Shown here: piece after piece, positions 13,501-27,300 of the stretch
Numbering within the stretch: position 1 is the stretch's first letter
How the letters are laid out: every line of letters begins with the position of its first letter
Made by a program: the position numbers and the translations under genes
The notes under the pieces: generated by a model
Databases searched by the model: none
What the model saw: the letters and a program-made list of their open reading frames with translations, nothing else
What the model was told of the DNA's origin: nothing
Assembly (NCBI RefSeq): GCF_964199755.1
Contig: NC_133907.1
Span: 4,345,001 to 4,409,000 of the forward strand
Source: Larus michahellis
Taxonomy: Eukaryota; Chordata; Aves; Charadriiformes; Laridae
Direction: 5' to 3'
Length of the DNA: 64,000 bases

Positions 13501-16500
13501 CTACCTAAACCCAGGAGAAATCTAGAAATAAGCCAGCCTCTCCTCTCTGAGTGATTTCCCCTGCAACTTGTGCCAACATTTCAGAAAGAAATCCTCCCAG
13601 CCAGCTCCGGAGCCAGCTTTGGAGAGAGCGGCATCCTTTCCACCCTCCTGCCTTCCTTCCTCCCGCTGCTTGAAGCGCAGTTGCACCCTCTCCCCTGGGA
13701 AAGGCAGCCAGATGCCCGGAGGGGGTTGAATTCATCGGATACGCTGGGCGCTGCCAAAGCACTTCGCAGATCAGCTCTAGCTTGTGGATATCTCCGCTCT
13801 CTGCGTTAGCCAGGAGAACTGCTGTGATGCCAACCGATCCTCTCCTCCTCCTCAGGAGGCTGCAGAGCCTGGCGGGGCAGTGGGACATGTCCCACGGTGA
13901 GCCTGTGCACCGACGGGATTGCTTGGATGCCGGGCATGTAGCTTGGAGCTGGCACAGCCCGTTCGGCTTGTCCTCACTAAACCGGAGCACGGAGCGTTTC
14001 AGCTCTGCTAACCCCACCTTGCTGCCTCGGCCAAACCAAGGAAAGCAGGCCAGGCTCTGCCAGGCTGAGATTCAGCTCTTCTCTAGCGAAACTAGCCCTC
14101 ATTTTCAGAAGCATTAATTTCACAGTGTGTGCAAAACAATGGGAAATGGAATTACAGTCCTGTGTCCACCCATGCCTGCAGCGCCGCAGAGGAAGGGATG
14201 CTCACGACTGAGCTGCCCAAATGGACCGCAGGAGCCTCCGCTGCCCTCCCGAGGGGCGACCGTGTCCCTGCAGACTGAGGATTTTTGCTGGTTTTCCAGC
14301 CAGGAAATCCTTCTCCTTAGTGAACCTGCTCTCACGGCCACACTGGTGCAAGCGAGGGCTGGGGTGTGGGGATGTAGGGACGGGTAATTAGCAGGCTGGT
14401 ACCCGTGCGTTGCAAGACCATCAGGCATCGTGTGTGGCACTCAATAATTAACGCTTCCCAGGAATGTCCCAGCTCTCCCTAAAATCCCTGCAGGTACCCG
14501 AGATGCACTGGGACCCTCCAGCCCCTGTCTGTCCTAGGCAGAAAGTTTGCTAGGTAATTTCTGCAGGTGGTTGCAGCCCGCTCTGGTGCAAAGGGGCTTT
14601 CAAGCCTTTACTTGCACCCTGGCCTCTCCAGCTGGCTTATCTGTCCCACGCTCACGGTTTGCAGAAAAGAAAAGCTCAGGCCTTGCACGGCTTTGCAGGG
14701 GATCTCCCTGTCCCAGCCACGCTTCCCGAAGCCTTGTACCCATCCCTACTCCCCATCCCTGCCTGGTCCCCAAAACCAGTTTCCTCCGCTCAGCCGCCTG
14801 GGCTTTCCAACCGCGTTCCCAGTGAGAAGAGGAGAAACCCGGTCTCCCAGGCTGTGATTTTCAACCCAGAATGATTTTCATTATATCTGTCCCAAAGGCG
14901 CAGAGGGGGACAGGCCACACAGGCGCTGAGCAGCCTGGAGGTTGTTGGATTCAGAAGAAAATGAGACGGAGCATTGCTTGCAAAGTTAATTTGAACCAAC
15001 CGGCGCCTGGCGGAGCAGGCAGGAGAGCCTGTCCCACAGCGACAGCCAGCATTTTCCAGGGATGCCGCAGAGCTGGGATGCTAGCAGGGAGGGGAGAGCA
15101 AAAGGCTCATAGTCGAAATGTTTGGGGCACGATTATTTCAAGAGTGCTCCAGGCATGTGAAGATGGGCTCTGGCACACGCGCCAGGGACGTGCCCTCCTC
15201 TGCGCACACAGCTCAGTGCCAGGCAGAGGGACGGGGAGGGCTGGGGGACACCAGGAGACCCCCACGGGGGGTTTGCAGAAAAAGCTGAGCCTCGACCTCT
15301 CCTGCGGGCAGTGCTAGCGGCAGCAAAACATGGCATCCTACATGGGATATTGCCGTTGTTCAACGCGCATCCTCTTTCCAGCTCTCGTTTTGTGCCTAAT
15401 TAATGGAGTTTTATTATTTTGCGTAGTACAATAGCCGCAACAAAGAAGCGATTACTCTGCACTTAGGGAAAAAAGTATTTCAGGACCAGTGAGACACATC
15501 TCACTGTGAGTTGCTGGACGGGGAGCATCGAGAGGTGCAATGAAACCAGGCTAAGTACCAGGCGGCCGGATCCAGGGCACGGCAGGGCTGGGGCAGGCTG
15601 GGCTCCCGGCTCTGTCGGCCAGCGCAGGATGTGGGAGCGATGCCCAGAGTATCCTCACAGCTGGCTTCAACAGCCAGGAAAGGAGCCACAAAGCCACACA
15701 CACGGGGCTGGCAAAAACCAGCTGGTCCCCGGGCCAGGATATCAAAGCGGGTTTCCTTCGGGCAAGGGAGAGAGATGGAGGGTTTGGGTCTGGCCGGGCA
15801 GGGGAACAGCAGAGCCAAACAAAGATGCTGAGCATCCAGGCGAGGCAAGAGATGCCTGGGGATGTATCTGGCTGCTGGCAGGATCTGTGCATCTTTCCAG
15901 CATCTTTCCTGCCTTCTTCAGCTCTGTTCCCTCAGCTCCCCTATTTGGGCAGGGACCCACCCTCACCCCGGGCAGGTAATACACTTAGCACGATGCTCGC
16001 TGCACTTGGTGGAGGGCTTCAGTGCAGGGCAGGGGAAAGCAGAGCCTCCTACCAGCCGCCCCCGCTGGCAACACCACCAGGACACAGCCCAAATTACCTG
16101 GCTCATCCCAGTCTCCCGCCCCAGGCAGATCCAGCGTGAGAGGGAAATCCCAGGGGCTGCTGCAATTGGCTCTAAACCACCAGCCCTGCCAGCTGGTTTG
16201 AATTTGCCTTGTGTTTGCAAAAGAAGAAAAAAAATAAAAATGAAATGGCCTTTTAATACTTATTCAGCATCAGTCTGAAGGCTTTTCTAGCTAAACAAAA
16301 ACGTATCACCAATGCCTTGTCGGTTTGCATTAATAGCCCAAAGGGGAGTTCAAGCTGGCTCGGCTCGTGTGTCAAATGCCCCAGAGAGCCCAGCAAAGGC
16401 GCTGTGCATGGGCCGGGAGCTCGCACAGCCCTTCCTTGGGTTATTCCCAGCTCGCTGACGCTGCAGCCAGCTGCTGGCCCGGGTTAGCTGCCCGCCCTGA

Positions 16501-19500
16501 CAGTGGAACTGGTCTCTCAGCTCTGGCTCATAGAGGTCTGCACGTCCCTGGGAGGTTGGGTGCAAAGACAGCAGCTCTTCTTGTTTTAACGCCAATCTTA
16601 TCAAAGCCCTGTGCAGTGTTAAGGCTCCGGGTGCCAGGACTGCTCCATGGCCCTTCATTCCCCCTGGAGTATAAACTGGGCACACAGCAAAGGGCAGAGG
16701 GTCCCAAAACCTGCCTGGCAGCACCATAGCAATTGGAGGCTGCAGCGGGTGGATCAACCCCATCCGCACCACGAGGAGGTGGCAGAAAACTCTGCAGCAG
16801 CACGAACCATCCTCCCGCCAGCATTTCCCTTCACACCCTGTCCTCCCGGTGCTGCCAGAAACAGGGCAGAGCTTCCTGGTACTAATTTACTTCCAAGGAA
16901 GGTCTAATGACTTTGTACAAAGCACAGGATGATTACAGCTCACTTTGGCATCTCTCTTGACCCAGCAAAGTGGAAGGATCTGTCCCCCTGGCCCTGGCCC
17001 ATGCAACCAGAGACGTGCAAGTCCTCCTAAAATGCATCAGGTCAACAGTATTCACCAAACTCAGCTCGTTCAGCATCTTTATGCCAGCTGGCCTCAATCT
17101 CTCCCCTTTTCCTCTCAGGCTTTGTCAGGTTTAATTAAAATTCCTATACATGGCTAGTTCTTTCACTCAGGCTATTATCTCCCGTGTGCTCTACTGCCTG
17201 CCTCGTCGAGCTCATTTCATTAGGAATCCATCTCTTGGTGATCGGAGCCATATTTAGGAAGCAATACCTGCCCTGTGTTTGTGTCTGAATGGGTCTATTC
17301 ATGCATCCCCATGACAAGACAGATGGCCCAAGGACCCATTCTCAGTGTTTCCAAGGATAAATCAGGTTTCAGATTAGAGACGTGCCTGCTATGCATTTAT
17401 TTCCATCAAAGCGATGGTTTGCTTCGCTGCAGGAAATTACAGCCAGGAAGGTGGAGGAGATGGAGGTGAGCCTGCTCTGCCTTCGCATTTATTGCCGTCG
17501 GAGTTGCAGGTCACACTGCCCAGCACACCGCTGGGACCCAGGTGTGCCCATCCTGAGCACACTGAGTGCCTGGATCTGTGGTTTTACCCATCCTGAAGCC
17601 AACAAACACCTGCAGAGCTTCTCTCTTCTTCCCTCCCTGGGAAATCAGATCTCACGTGGAAATTTGATGCTGCCTTCTCTGGTCTCGCACATCAAACTGC
17701 TGGGGGTTCCCCGTGGTGCCCCTCTGATACATCTGGTTCAAAGCAGGACCAGGGACGGTCTGCAAAGGATGAAGGATGAACTCTCCAGACAAGAGGGAGA
17801 TGGAGAAGAGCAATAATTAGCTTTCAGAGGGACAACCCCTAGAAGAAAAAGCAACAGAGAGGCTGAGTCAGCTCCTGTGGCCATGGGCAGCTGCTCCTCC
17901 TGGGCTGCGAGGCAGAGCAGCGCTCCCACACCAGTCAGCCACAGGGCTGGTGACAGGCACAAGGTCGCCCAGCCTTGCAGGCCAGCAGCCACCAGCTCCT
18001 GGAGGTGTTCAGCTGGCTCATGTGGCTTCTTCAGCACACCCAAAGGGACCCTTTCCCATTGCATGCTTCTCACGCTTCCATCCTTCCAGAGAAGAGCCAA
18101 GGCTGAGCCATAGCAGTTGGCTCCAGGCTTATGCAAGGGGAGCACGTTGCCTCCTGCAGACTCCCAGAAGCACTGCAGAGAGGCTGGGCTGACATCCCCA
18201 GCCAGCACAGATGCTCCCAGAGCCTCCAGCTTGCCTTCAAAAATGGCAAAATCCTCGTCATCCAAGAGGCCACACACTAGGCAGAAACACGCAAGGAGGC
18301 ACTGGAAACCTGGCTCCGCACCAGCCACCTCGGCGTCATCCAGCTCAAAGCCACCAATCTCCAGAGGCTGGGACTGTCCCAAGCACCACGTGCTTTGCGA
18401 AGGGTGGCCCCAGCATGGCATGCAGAAGCTGGGGAGCAGAAGGCACTAAGAACGTGCAACAACACTGTCCCATGAATGCTACCCGAGCCACACGTCTCCA
18501 TCCAGCCCTCCAAGCAAAACAGGTCTCTTTTCTAGAGCCTTAAAACAAAATATTGAAGCCTCTAGCCCTATAGAAATGGCAAAATAATGACCGAGATGGG
18601 GAAAAAAAAGCAAATTGGAAAGGTGAAAAGAGCACAGGGAAAGCAACTGGGAAAGTGGCCCCTTTTATGTTTAGTCCCCAAGCATCAGCCCCTTCACCAC
18701 ACACCTCCAGCTTGCCGTAGCTGAGACACGAGGCATTTTGCTGCCAGGGCAAAACGGAGCTGCCTCAACCAGCACACACAGGTTGCTGAAGCAACAGGGA
18801 CAAAAAAGGTGACATTTCTAGCACTTCATCCCTTGCACATGGCATTCGGGATGCGAGGGACCCTGCGTCTCGCAGGACCACATGGGCAGCACCACCCTCT
18901 CCTAACCCGGGATGGAAGGTTCATCCTCAGTATTATTAAAATTAACCCGAAAATTAACTTGGAAATGGTCAAACATGGCACTGAAACCCGTTTATACTGA
19001 AATGATCTTTCCCAATTAAAAAAGATGTGTCGGTTTAACAGAAAGAGGGAGAAAAAAGGACAACATCACCCTCCAAGTGGAACAAGACACTTCCTTTGGG
19101 AAGCTGGGAGCCGCTGTGAATTACAGCAAAACGTTGTTATCCATTTTCTCTGAAAAGCCCAAAACACAGCAAATATTTTAGATCTCAGCTCAACCCCAAA
19201 TGCATTTTTCCCCTGAATATTTTTAGTTCAGCCACTGAACAGGGAAACCTGCTCTTCACTCGTCTCTACTCTGCTGTTCCCAAGATGAGGAGTTCAAAAA
19301 GGTCTCTCAAATGCAGACTTCATCACGAAGGGGATCTGTGTTGGGTTGGCAAAGGTCGGGGAGAGATGGCATGGTGGCAAGCAAAGCGACACCAAAGCAA
19401 AGCAGCCCAAGAGCAGCCCTGGAGCTGCAGTGCAAACCCAGGAGACTGTCGCAGCTTCACAAGGGCTTGTCCGCAGTCCCCAGGACACCAGCCCTCTCCT

Positions 19501-21269
19501 GCTGTGGGTGGAGGACTGATGCCAGCAGAGCTCGCTGGGTTGTGCACCTCAGGCCAAGCACTTTGGACATGAAGCACTTTTTGGACCCTAATTCAAGCTT
19601 GAGCCCAGAATTCAGATAATCCCCAGATATGGAGCAGTGAAGCAACACAACAGTCCTCTTCCTCCTCCACCTCGCAACCCCCATCATTCTTAGGGGGACA
19701 CACATTCCGTCAGGCTCCTTTGGTCCCCACCCCATAAGCTGAGACACCCCCAGCCCCCCAGCAGTCCCCTCCCCTGCCCTCTCCGGCCGTGCCCCCCCTC
19801 CACTCTCTCTCTCTGCTCGCAGCAGTAGCTGCTTACTCCTTTTGGCCATCCGCTGCTGGTTCCCATCCCGTACATTCCCTTCCATTTAGAGATATTGTCA
19901 GTTGAGAATTAGAGCTCAGATGTTTGTTATTTCTAATGTAATTCCAAGCCAAAATACGAGGCAGCACTGTTTAGTCTTTCCCTCCGCCCTCATCGCTGAA
20001 GTATGGCAGCTGAGTCAGCATTCTGCGTTACCCAGCGTGGCGCGTTCCCCATGGACAGATGGCAAACTCTTAACTCTTCCAGCAGCTCCTAGATATTTTT
20101 ACCGCCTATTGCTTTTTCGCCGCTGTTTATTTTTCGAGCTGAAATAAGCAGAGTGATGGGAAAAAGAAATCTCCTGCAGAGCATTGCATCAGAGAGCAGA
20201 TTCCCATAAGGATTCATTTCAGTGGAAACAGCAAGACCTTCGTTTTTTGGCAGGGCGAACTCAGCAAGGGCTGAGCGCTGGGTCCCCCAGCACAGCAGAG
20301 CAGGTTTCCCGTGCTGAGCACCTCCAGACTCTCCTTCCAGCACCTTCCTGATGGCTCTGACCCCCTCCTAGGTCTGGTTTCTTCTGCAAGCCATGTGAGC
20401 CCGCACTGTCCATGGCGTTGGCTGGAAGGTGCGTGGGGATGGATGGACCCTGCTCGCCTCCCCATTGCCGGGCAGCATTTGCCATCCTTCCTGCACACAG
20501 CATCTCTGGCCAAGCTGTATCCCAGCCCTCGTTCATGCCCAATGTGGCTCTTGGCTTTGAAAGATCTTCTTTGTTTGCTCAAGAGCCTAACAACACAAAG
20601 ACAAGGAGAAGCTCTCCACATGCAGCCCTGTCCTTTTGTATGAACCACAAATTGCCCTACAAGGGGCAGAGCACAGGGACCAGCGGGAGCCGTTCTGGAG
20701 CAAACTGGTTTCTTCCCTCGCGTTGCTTTGCCTTCGCACAAAGCAGGAGAAAGCCACTGCCTGCAGACTGCAGTGCACCTTCCTGGAAGATAATGTAATG
20801 CTTAACAAGGAACCTTGCTTCTTTTATCATTACTATATGTGTTATGTGTCAGAAGAGCCAGGTCATCTTTGACTCACTCTAGTACCCTGAGCAGCAGAAC
20901 TGGCTCTTGTGACTGATGAACATTTCTTACTGAGTGCTCACATCTGTGAATGAGGTGCTAATGCTAAGTAATATCCTGCAGCAATTTTTGCATTAGGAAG
21001 TTGGAGAACATTAGCAGAAACTTCCCTACTGTTTTCTCAGGAAAGAGAAGAGCTTTGACAGGTGGGGACAGAAATGAGAGCCCATGAGCCTATTTCTCCT
21101 TTACCTAAGAAAGTAAAGGGGTGTTTCGAGGCCTCTTTAGTAAAGAAGAGGTAAATGTGCCAAGAGAAAATGAGAAGACTTTATTGATTCAGGTAATCAC
21201 TAAAGATGCTTCAAGCGCAGACCATCAGATGGCCAAGAAAGCCCCATCCAAACTGTCTTGGGCTTCTTT
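10567..21269. other. Gene-free sequence with an AT-rich block
   Basis: This stretch has no CR1 longer than noise and no recognisable gene. Bases 11130-12330 are AT-rich and almost free of open frames in either direction, with repeated TAAT, TTTAT and AATAAA strings. They look like non-coding regulatory DNA. An imperfect poly-T tract lies at 13204-13228. A palindrome CCAGGCATGCCTGG lies at 11031-11044. The longest open frame (17738-18421, minus) is listed separately as doubtful. Confidence 0.45.
17738..18421 (-). other. Doubtful 227-codon open frame
   Basis: An ATG-initiated frame of 227 codons runs on the minus strand. The translation has an acidic, cysteine-containing stretch near the N-terminus (FELDDAEVAGAEPGF and LACFCLVCGLLDDEDF). 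A leucine/alanine-rich half follows. I recognise no family. A pyrimidine-rich AG precedes the ATG by seven bases, so an internal exon is conceivable. A single frame of this length is not unexpected by chance in 64 kb of mixed-GC DNA read in six frames. The opposite strand also holds frames of about 110 codons. It is listed because it is the longest frame outside the GC-rich right third that is not repeat-derived. Confidence 0.12.
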
Positions 21270-21576
21270 GGGAGGGGCTGTTTGCAAGGGCATGTACCGA
21301 TAGGACGAGGGGCAATGGTTCTAAACTAGAGCAGGGCAGGTTTAGGTTAGACATTAGGAAGAAGTTCTTTACGACGAGTGTGGTGAAACACTGGAACAGG
21401 TTGCCCAGAGAGGTGGGGGAGGCCCCATCCCTGGAGACACTCAAGGCCAGGCTGGATGAGGCTCTGAGCAGCCTGATCTAGTGAAAGATGTCCCTGCTCA
21501 CTGCAGGGGGTTGGACTGGATGGCCTTTAGAGGTCCCTTCCAACCCAACACATTCTATGATTCTATGATTCTTTGA
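21270..21576 (+). mobile_element. CR1 LINE, 3' fragment
   Basis: This plus-strand CR1 copy has a still open C-terminal reading frame: [18 protein letters not shown], then [18 protein letters not shown], ending SSLI at a TAG near 21481. The 3' UTR follows with GGATGGCCTTTAGAGGTCCC and ATTCTATGATTCTATGATTC. It is 5'-truncated. Confidence 0.95.
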
Positions 21577-23544
21577 GTTGGCCTGGCACTGATCAGCCAG
21601 GTCACCTCAGGTGTGGGCGGCTCTGGGCAGGCAGAGCTGACCTGAAGAGCACGCCGGCACCTGGCCACGCCATGGTACCTACCCTTCCCTGGCCAAAGAC
21701 GGGCAGATCTGCAGCATCCCTCCAGGATGGTGCTGCAGGAATGTCAACGGGGATTTGGGAACGTATGAGGATTTCCCATCCAGCATTTTTATTAACTTCT
21801 GGGGTAGCATCATGTGGTCCAAAGTCAAGTTCTCTGAAATCGGGATTGTGTCACCAATTCGTGTCCCCCAGCAGCTGTGCTGTGTTATGTGCTGCAAAGC
21901 AAACTGCCCAGGGCCCAGCAGCTATTTTTAACCCCAGGGAGGCCATGGCCATAGGACAAATTCCCAGGAAAAACAAACACCTGACGCCGCTTTCACAGTG
22001 CCATAGCTAAAACCCACTGAAGACAGAGCAAAAGTGGAGAAATCCCAGCTGGGAGCATGGGAGGAATGGAGAAAGAGTGCAGCAAGGCAGCAGTAAGGTT
22101 GTGTTACTGTTTCCACCCTTAAATCTCAGAGAAATCAATAAGACCTTCCTGAACTGAACCTTTCCCCGGGAGAAAACAGGATCACAGCAAGAGGTGTAGA
22201 CGTGCCTCTTCTGCAGCCACATTAAAACCATCCTTTGTCTGGATTACTCATCTGGGAAGCTCTTGCGAGAGCTGCAATGAGCTCGGCCCGGCCCCGGGGC
22301 TCGGAGAGCTGCCGTGAACGGCGCTCACAGGGATGCACATCAGCACCGGCACGGCGGAGCCGGGGATGAGCTGCTTTAGAAATAAGCTCTTCACATCTCA
22401 ACATAAAACTCCCGTTGACACACACCTGCCTCGCTCCTGCCAGAAGAGAACACGGAGCCGCTTTCATCCTTCTGTGTGAGCAGAGAGGAGGCTGGAGCCC
22501 AGCATCAATAAATTAATGGAAAGAGAACAGCCTTTGCTTTCGAACAGAGGCACTGCAGATCTCAGCAGGCCCATCAGGGCTTTCTGCTATTGCTTAAATG
22601 AATATTCAGCTGGCAGGGAAATTGCAAAGACGGGCTCTGCCGACACCTTTCTGGGACACCACAGCAGCTCTGCCCTGATTCTGCAGTGCCCCCTTTGCAA
22701 CACACTGCCTTGAGGCTGGTCCAGAACCGTTCTGCAGCACGTGTCACATTGGTAGAAACAACCTCCTCACCGCCCACCCTGGGGAGCAGACGCGGGAGCC
22801 CAGCCAGCTCCGGGCCCCTCCATCACTTCATTAACCCCCATCAGTGCAGCAAGCCCCTGGTGACAGCACAGACCCTGGGGCAGAAGCTGTCATCCCAGCC
22901 TTGCTCAGTTAACAGGCAAAGGGTCTAGCCCCGGCTCGCACCCCTGAAGCAGTCTCCCGTACCAGCCCCCATTTAGTGCCTTGTTTAGCCTCCGGGGTAT
23001 CTGCACTCCTGCAGCTGTAAGAAAAAGCCGCATTCTCTGTGCTTAGAGCCAGGGCTGTTTATTTGCACTTGAAATCCCATCCATTTGCTGAATCCCATCC
23101 ATTTGCTGGTATCCCCCAGGCCGGGGCGGCGCGGCGGGCTGGCCGGGATACAGCACACTGCTGCCAGCAGCCCGCAACAGCCCCGTGTCTCCCAGTCTGC
23201 CGAGCAGGTATCACCGGGCACAGCCGGGCAGCCTTCGAGCCAAATCCCAGACAAGACTCTGGGGAAATACTTTGTCCTGTCCAGCCACCATCCTCCTCCC
23301 TGCTCGCAAGCGAGATGTTTTCCCATTTTTGCTATTTAATAGGACCTAGGCCCAAATACCAGCGGCCTTTTTGTCTACAGATGGTGAGAAGAGGAACAAA
23401 GAAAGCTGCTGCCTCTGGCCCCAACAGCTTACAATTAAGAAATAAAATGACCAACTATCAGGGTACACCTGAGTGGTACCAAGACATGAGGGCTGAGCAG
23501 GGCTGCAGCGCCACAGCCAGCACTGGCAATGGGCCCTGGTGGGA
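21577..23544. other. Unannotated spacer
   Basis: No gene is recognised. A small GC-rich, CpG-containing patch lies at 22260-22380. An 18-bp direct duplication lies at 23073-23108. Other sequence is unique-looking and without convincing coding frames. Confidence 0.5.
23073..23108. repeat. 18-bp direct duplication
   Basis: AATCCCATCCATTTGCTG occurs twice in perfect tandem. It is too small to interpret. Confidence 0.9.
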
Positions 23545-24336
23545 AGTTCATGTTGAATTCATGAAGTTCTACAAGGCCAAGTGCAAGGTCCTGCGCATGG
23601 GTCAGGGCAATCCCAACACAAATCCAGGCTGGGCAGAGAATGGATGGAGAGCAGCCCTGAGGAGAAGGACTTGGGGGTGTTGGTTGATGAGAAGCTCAAC
23701 ATGAGCCAGCAACGTGCACTGGCAGCCCAGAAAGCCAACCACACCCTGGGCTGCATCCCCAGCAGCGTGGGCAGCAGGGCGAGAGGGGGGGATTCTGCCC
23801 CTCTGCTCCACTCTGGGGAGACCCCCCTGCAGTGCTGCCTCCAGCTCTGGGGCCACCAACAGCAGAAGGACACGGAGCTGTTGGAGTGGGTCCAGAGCAG
23901 GCCACAGAGATGCTGGGAGGGCTGGAGCCCCTCTGCTGTGAGGACAGGCTGAGAGAGCTGGGGGGGTTCAACCTGGAGAAGAGAAGGCTCCGGGGAGACC
24001 TTAGAGCCCCTTCCAGTCCCTAAAGGGGCTCCAGGAAAGCTGGGGAGGGACCCTGGATCAGGGAGGGGAGCTGTAGGATGAGGGGTAATGGTTTTGAACT
24101 GAAAGAGGGGAGATTTAGATGAGATATTAGGGAGAAATTCTCCACCCTGAGGGTGGTGAGCCCCTGGTCCGGGTTGCCCAGAGCAGATGTGGCTGCCCCA
24201 TCCCTGGAGGTGTTCAAGGCCTTTGAGAAACCTGGTCTAGTGGGAGGTGTCCCTGCCCAGGGCAGGGGGGCTGGAACTAGATGATCTTTAAGGTCCCTTC
24301 CAACCCAAACCATTCCATGGTTCTATGATCCTACGA
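23545..24336 (+). mobile_element. CR1 LINE, longest fragment in the window
   Basis: This is about 0.8 kb of CR1 in plus orientation. It enters the reverse-transcriptase C-terminal region earlier than the other copies. After a frameshift the protein reads [18 protein letters not shown], then [14 protein letters not shown], then [14 protein letters not shown]. The usual 3' UTR follows, with the tail CCATTCCATGGTTCTATGATC. Stops and frameshifts make it non-functional. Confidence 0.95.
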
Positions 24337-27300
24337 AGCAAGGGGAGGCAGCAGGTGGTTGTGGACATGAGGGCAGCCCGGAGGGGTGAGGCAGGAGAAG
24401 CAGAAGAGGTGGGAAAGCAATGCCTGAAGCAGCATCCAAGCAGATGCAAGCTGGCCCACAGCGAGTTTGTTGAGGCCAAAAAAGGGATATTGTAGCAAGT
24501 GGAGGGGGATGTGATGAAAGAATATGTAGGAGGTCTAGCTTTAGGAAAGGCTTAGCAAGGTTACGCAAGCCCTTGAGGTGTCCAGGATATGAAGCCACAG
24601 GAGGAGGCCGAAGATGAAGACAGCGCTCAGATTCTGGCAGAGAAGCAGCATCCTCGCACTGCTGAGCACAGGGAAACACTGAGCTGAGAAGGAGAGGTTA
24701 ACAGCTCTGATTTTGCCATGTTGTGCTTGAGCGGGTGGTGAGACATTCACGAGATGTCAGAGAGCTCCTCTGAGATACGAATTTGGACAGGGAGAGGACA
24801 GCCTGGAGTAGGGATGCTTGCCTCTGAGCCATCACCATAGAGATGGTATTTGATTGTAGCTGCAATGAGATTAGCCAGAGATACAGCGCAGAAGGAGGGA
24901 CACAGCTCCGTGAAATCCTATGGCAAAAGAGCTTCCAAAACCAGCCCAGCCATTAGCCACCAAGGGGGACAACATGTGGCTAAACCCAGGGCACATTGCA
25001 GGCCAGGCTCAGAGCCAGACCACAGCCGTGGTCCTGCCTCACCTCTCAAGCATGATTTGTGCCCTCTTCAGAAGATGTCCATCTCCTCTGCATTGGCCAC
25101 ATGGGAAATCTGGTCCCCAAACAAGTAGACACCAAATTCAAGCACTTCAAAGCGGACAGAGCTGAGCTTCAGTCCTCCCTCTGCAAAACAGGAGGAACCC
25201 CATGCTCACACCCTGCAGGGGAGCCACAAGGACAAATCCCAGGAGAGTGATGTGACCAGTGGCTCCAGCCATGGGGTCAGGGTAAGGGGGCAAGAGGGAC
25301 CTCAGAGCAATGCTGAAACAGGCAACTGTGAAGAGACACAGCAGCTCCATCGCCACTTGGCTGGGAACAGAAACCTCATATGGAACAGAGCTGATGGAGG
25401 GACCAAGACCTTTTGGCCTCCTCCTCCAGCATGTCCTCCATGATCTTCAGGACCTGGAAGAGCCATCTCTTCCTCCCCTCCAAGCAGGGGTTGGAAGAAA
25501 GGAGCACATGGTGCCCTCTGTATTGTACCCAAGCATTCTGCCCCCATGCTTTGTGCCCCAAGGTGTGGTTAGTCTTAGAGAGTCTGGCCAGAAGGTGGCA
25601 GGCTCAACTCGTCCATGGATGATGGCTCTTCGGCAGGAGGGTCTGGCCTTGGGACAAAATCGCTGGTAAGGCAGTTCTAACCCATCACCTCAAAAGGAAG
25701 CCAGAGCATCGAAGTGCTGGAGGAAGAGGAGAAAAAGAGACCGTTTGAGCTTCTCTGAAAAGCAACCACAACTTCGGGGAGATGTTTCTGCAATCAAGGC
25801 CGATACGTACCAGGGACACAGTTGTGCTCAACGCCGGGGCTAGCGTGGGGAGAATGGCCAAGATGGTATCGTAGGAGACTGTTTCTCTCTGCTCCCATTT
25901 CAGATAAATAACATGAATCAATGGAGAGGAGGAATACGTCTGCATTTCCAGCCGTCCCTCCCCACCCCCGGCATTCTGGTCCCTGGGAGAGCATTTGAAA
26001 AACTGCAATCGCTATAATTAGAAGTAACACTCACTTTCCAAGAGGAAACTGTGCAAAAGGTTGACTTCCTCTTTAATGCCATTTCAACTCGTTAACAGCT
26101 ACATATCTGCAGCTCCAATGGTGAAGGGATTTGCCGCGCAGCAGTCTGGATCGCTAACAAGAAATAAGAGTTTCCTCCCACTTGGATGGGGATTACTCGC
26201 TCCAGGTGCAAGACGCCAGGTACTGAGACACAGAGGAGGTTGTGATACTCTGTCCTCTCCCCTTGCAAAGAGTGGAGGCCAGAGGCCTTGCAGGAATTCC
26301 TGCATTTTCAGTTACTTGTTATCTCATTGTTATTACGCATTGCCCCCCCAAGGCTAATTAACACTGCTGCATACAGCACTGGCTTGGGAACGCACCAAAG
26401 ACTTCGGGAACGTCGTCGCTAGAGCTTTCAACAGAGCTACAAGTCACAAGCAAGCTCCTTGTGATTCCATACAAGGAAATATTCACAACATACAATAAAA
26501 ATAGCCTCCATCACTACACGTTATAATCACATCAGGGAGTTTCCAATCTCTGCAGTAATAAATGATGCCCTCCCTCCTCACCACAGCATTCACCCGGAGC
26601 GCTCTGCAAATGCCGATTAACCCTCCCGACGCCCCGAGGATGGGCTGCAGCGACTACGGCACGGACCGCAGTCAGCAAAAAAGCACGGCAGGGAGTCAGT
26701 AGCAATGCCTGGACAGTAATGACCATTTTCTCGATAATCTCAGTAACGCACGGCAAGTTTACAGCATACCTTGCCTTTTCCAACCTTTCAAGTCCTTAAG
26801 GCCAAAAGAAACCGCTACATTTTCTCAGCGAGTTCCCCCTTCAGAGTTATTTTTGTGCTGAGCCCAAGAACTTGCGATGGATAAAAGCACCTCCAGAAAG
26901 GCAGTCAGCCTTAACTCAGAATTATCAAGAGGTAAAGAAACTCGCCGCTCCCCTTGGCAGAGTGCTCCAGTGGTTAAACCTCTTGCTATTCAAAATGTTT
27001 GCCTTATTTCTAATTTGAACTCATCCGCATTTTGCATCCAGAAGTTGGTCCTAAGCCCCACTCTGCCATGTTATACAGCTACCTACTCCTGTGAAACGTT
27101 ATTCAGGCACCACAATCAAATCCTTTTCATAAGCTAAAGGCAAAGGGCACTTTCACCTCTCATTGCACAAAGACACCAGACCAGTTACTGGAAATGCTCC
27201 TCCGGCCACGGCAGCTCACGATGATGGAGCCTTGGGAATTTCTGCAATGAACTTTCTTGCTCAGATCCCTCAGCCCTTCATGAAATTCACCAAATAAACT

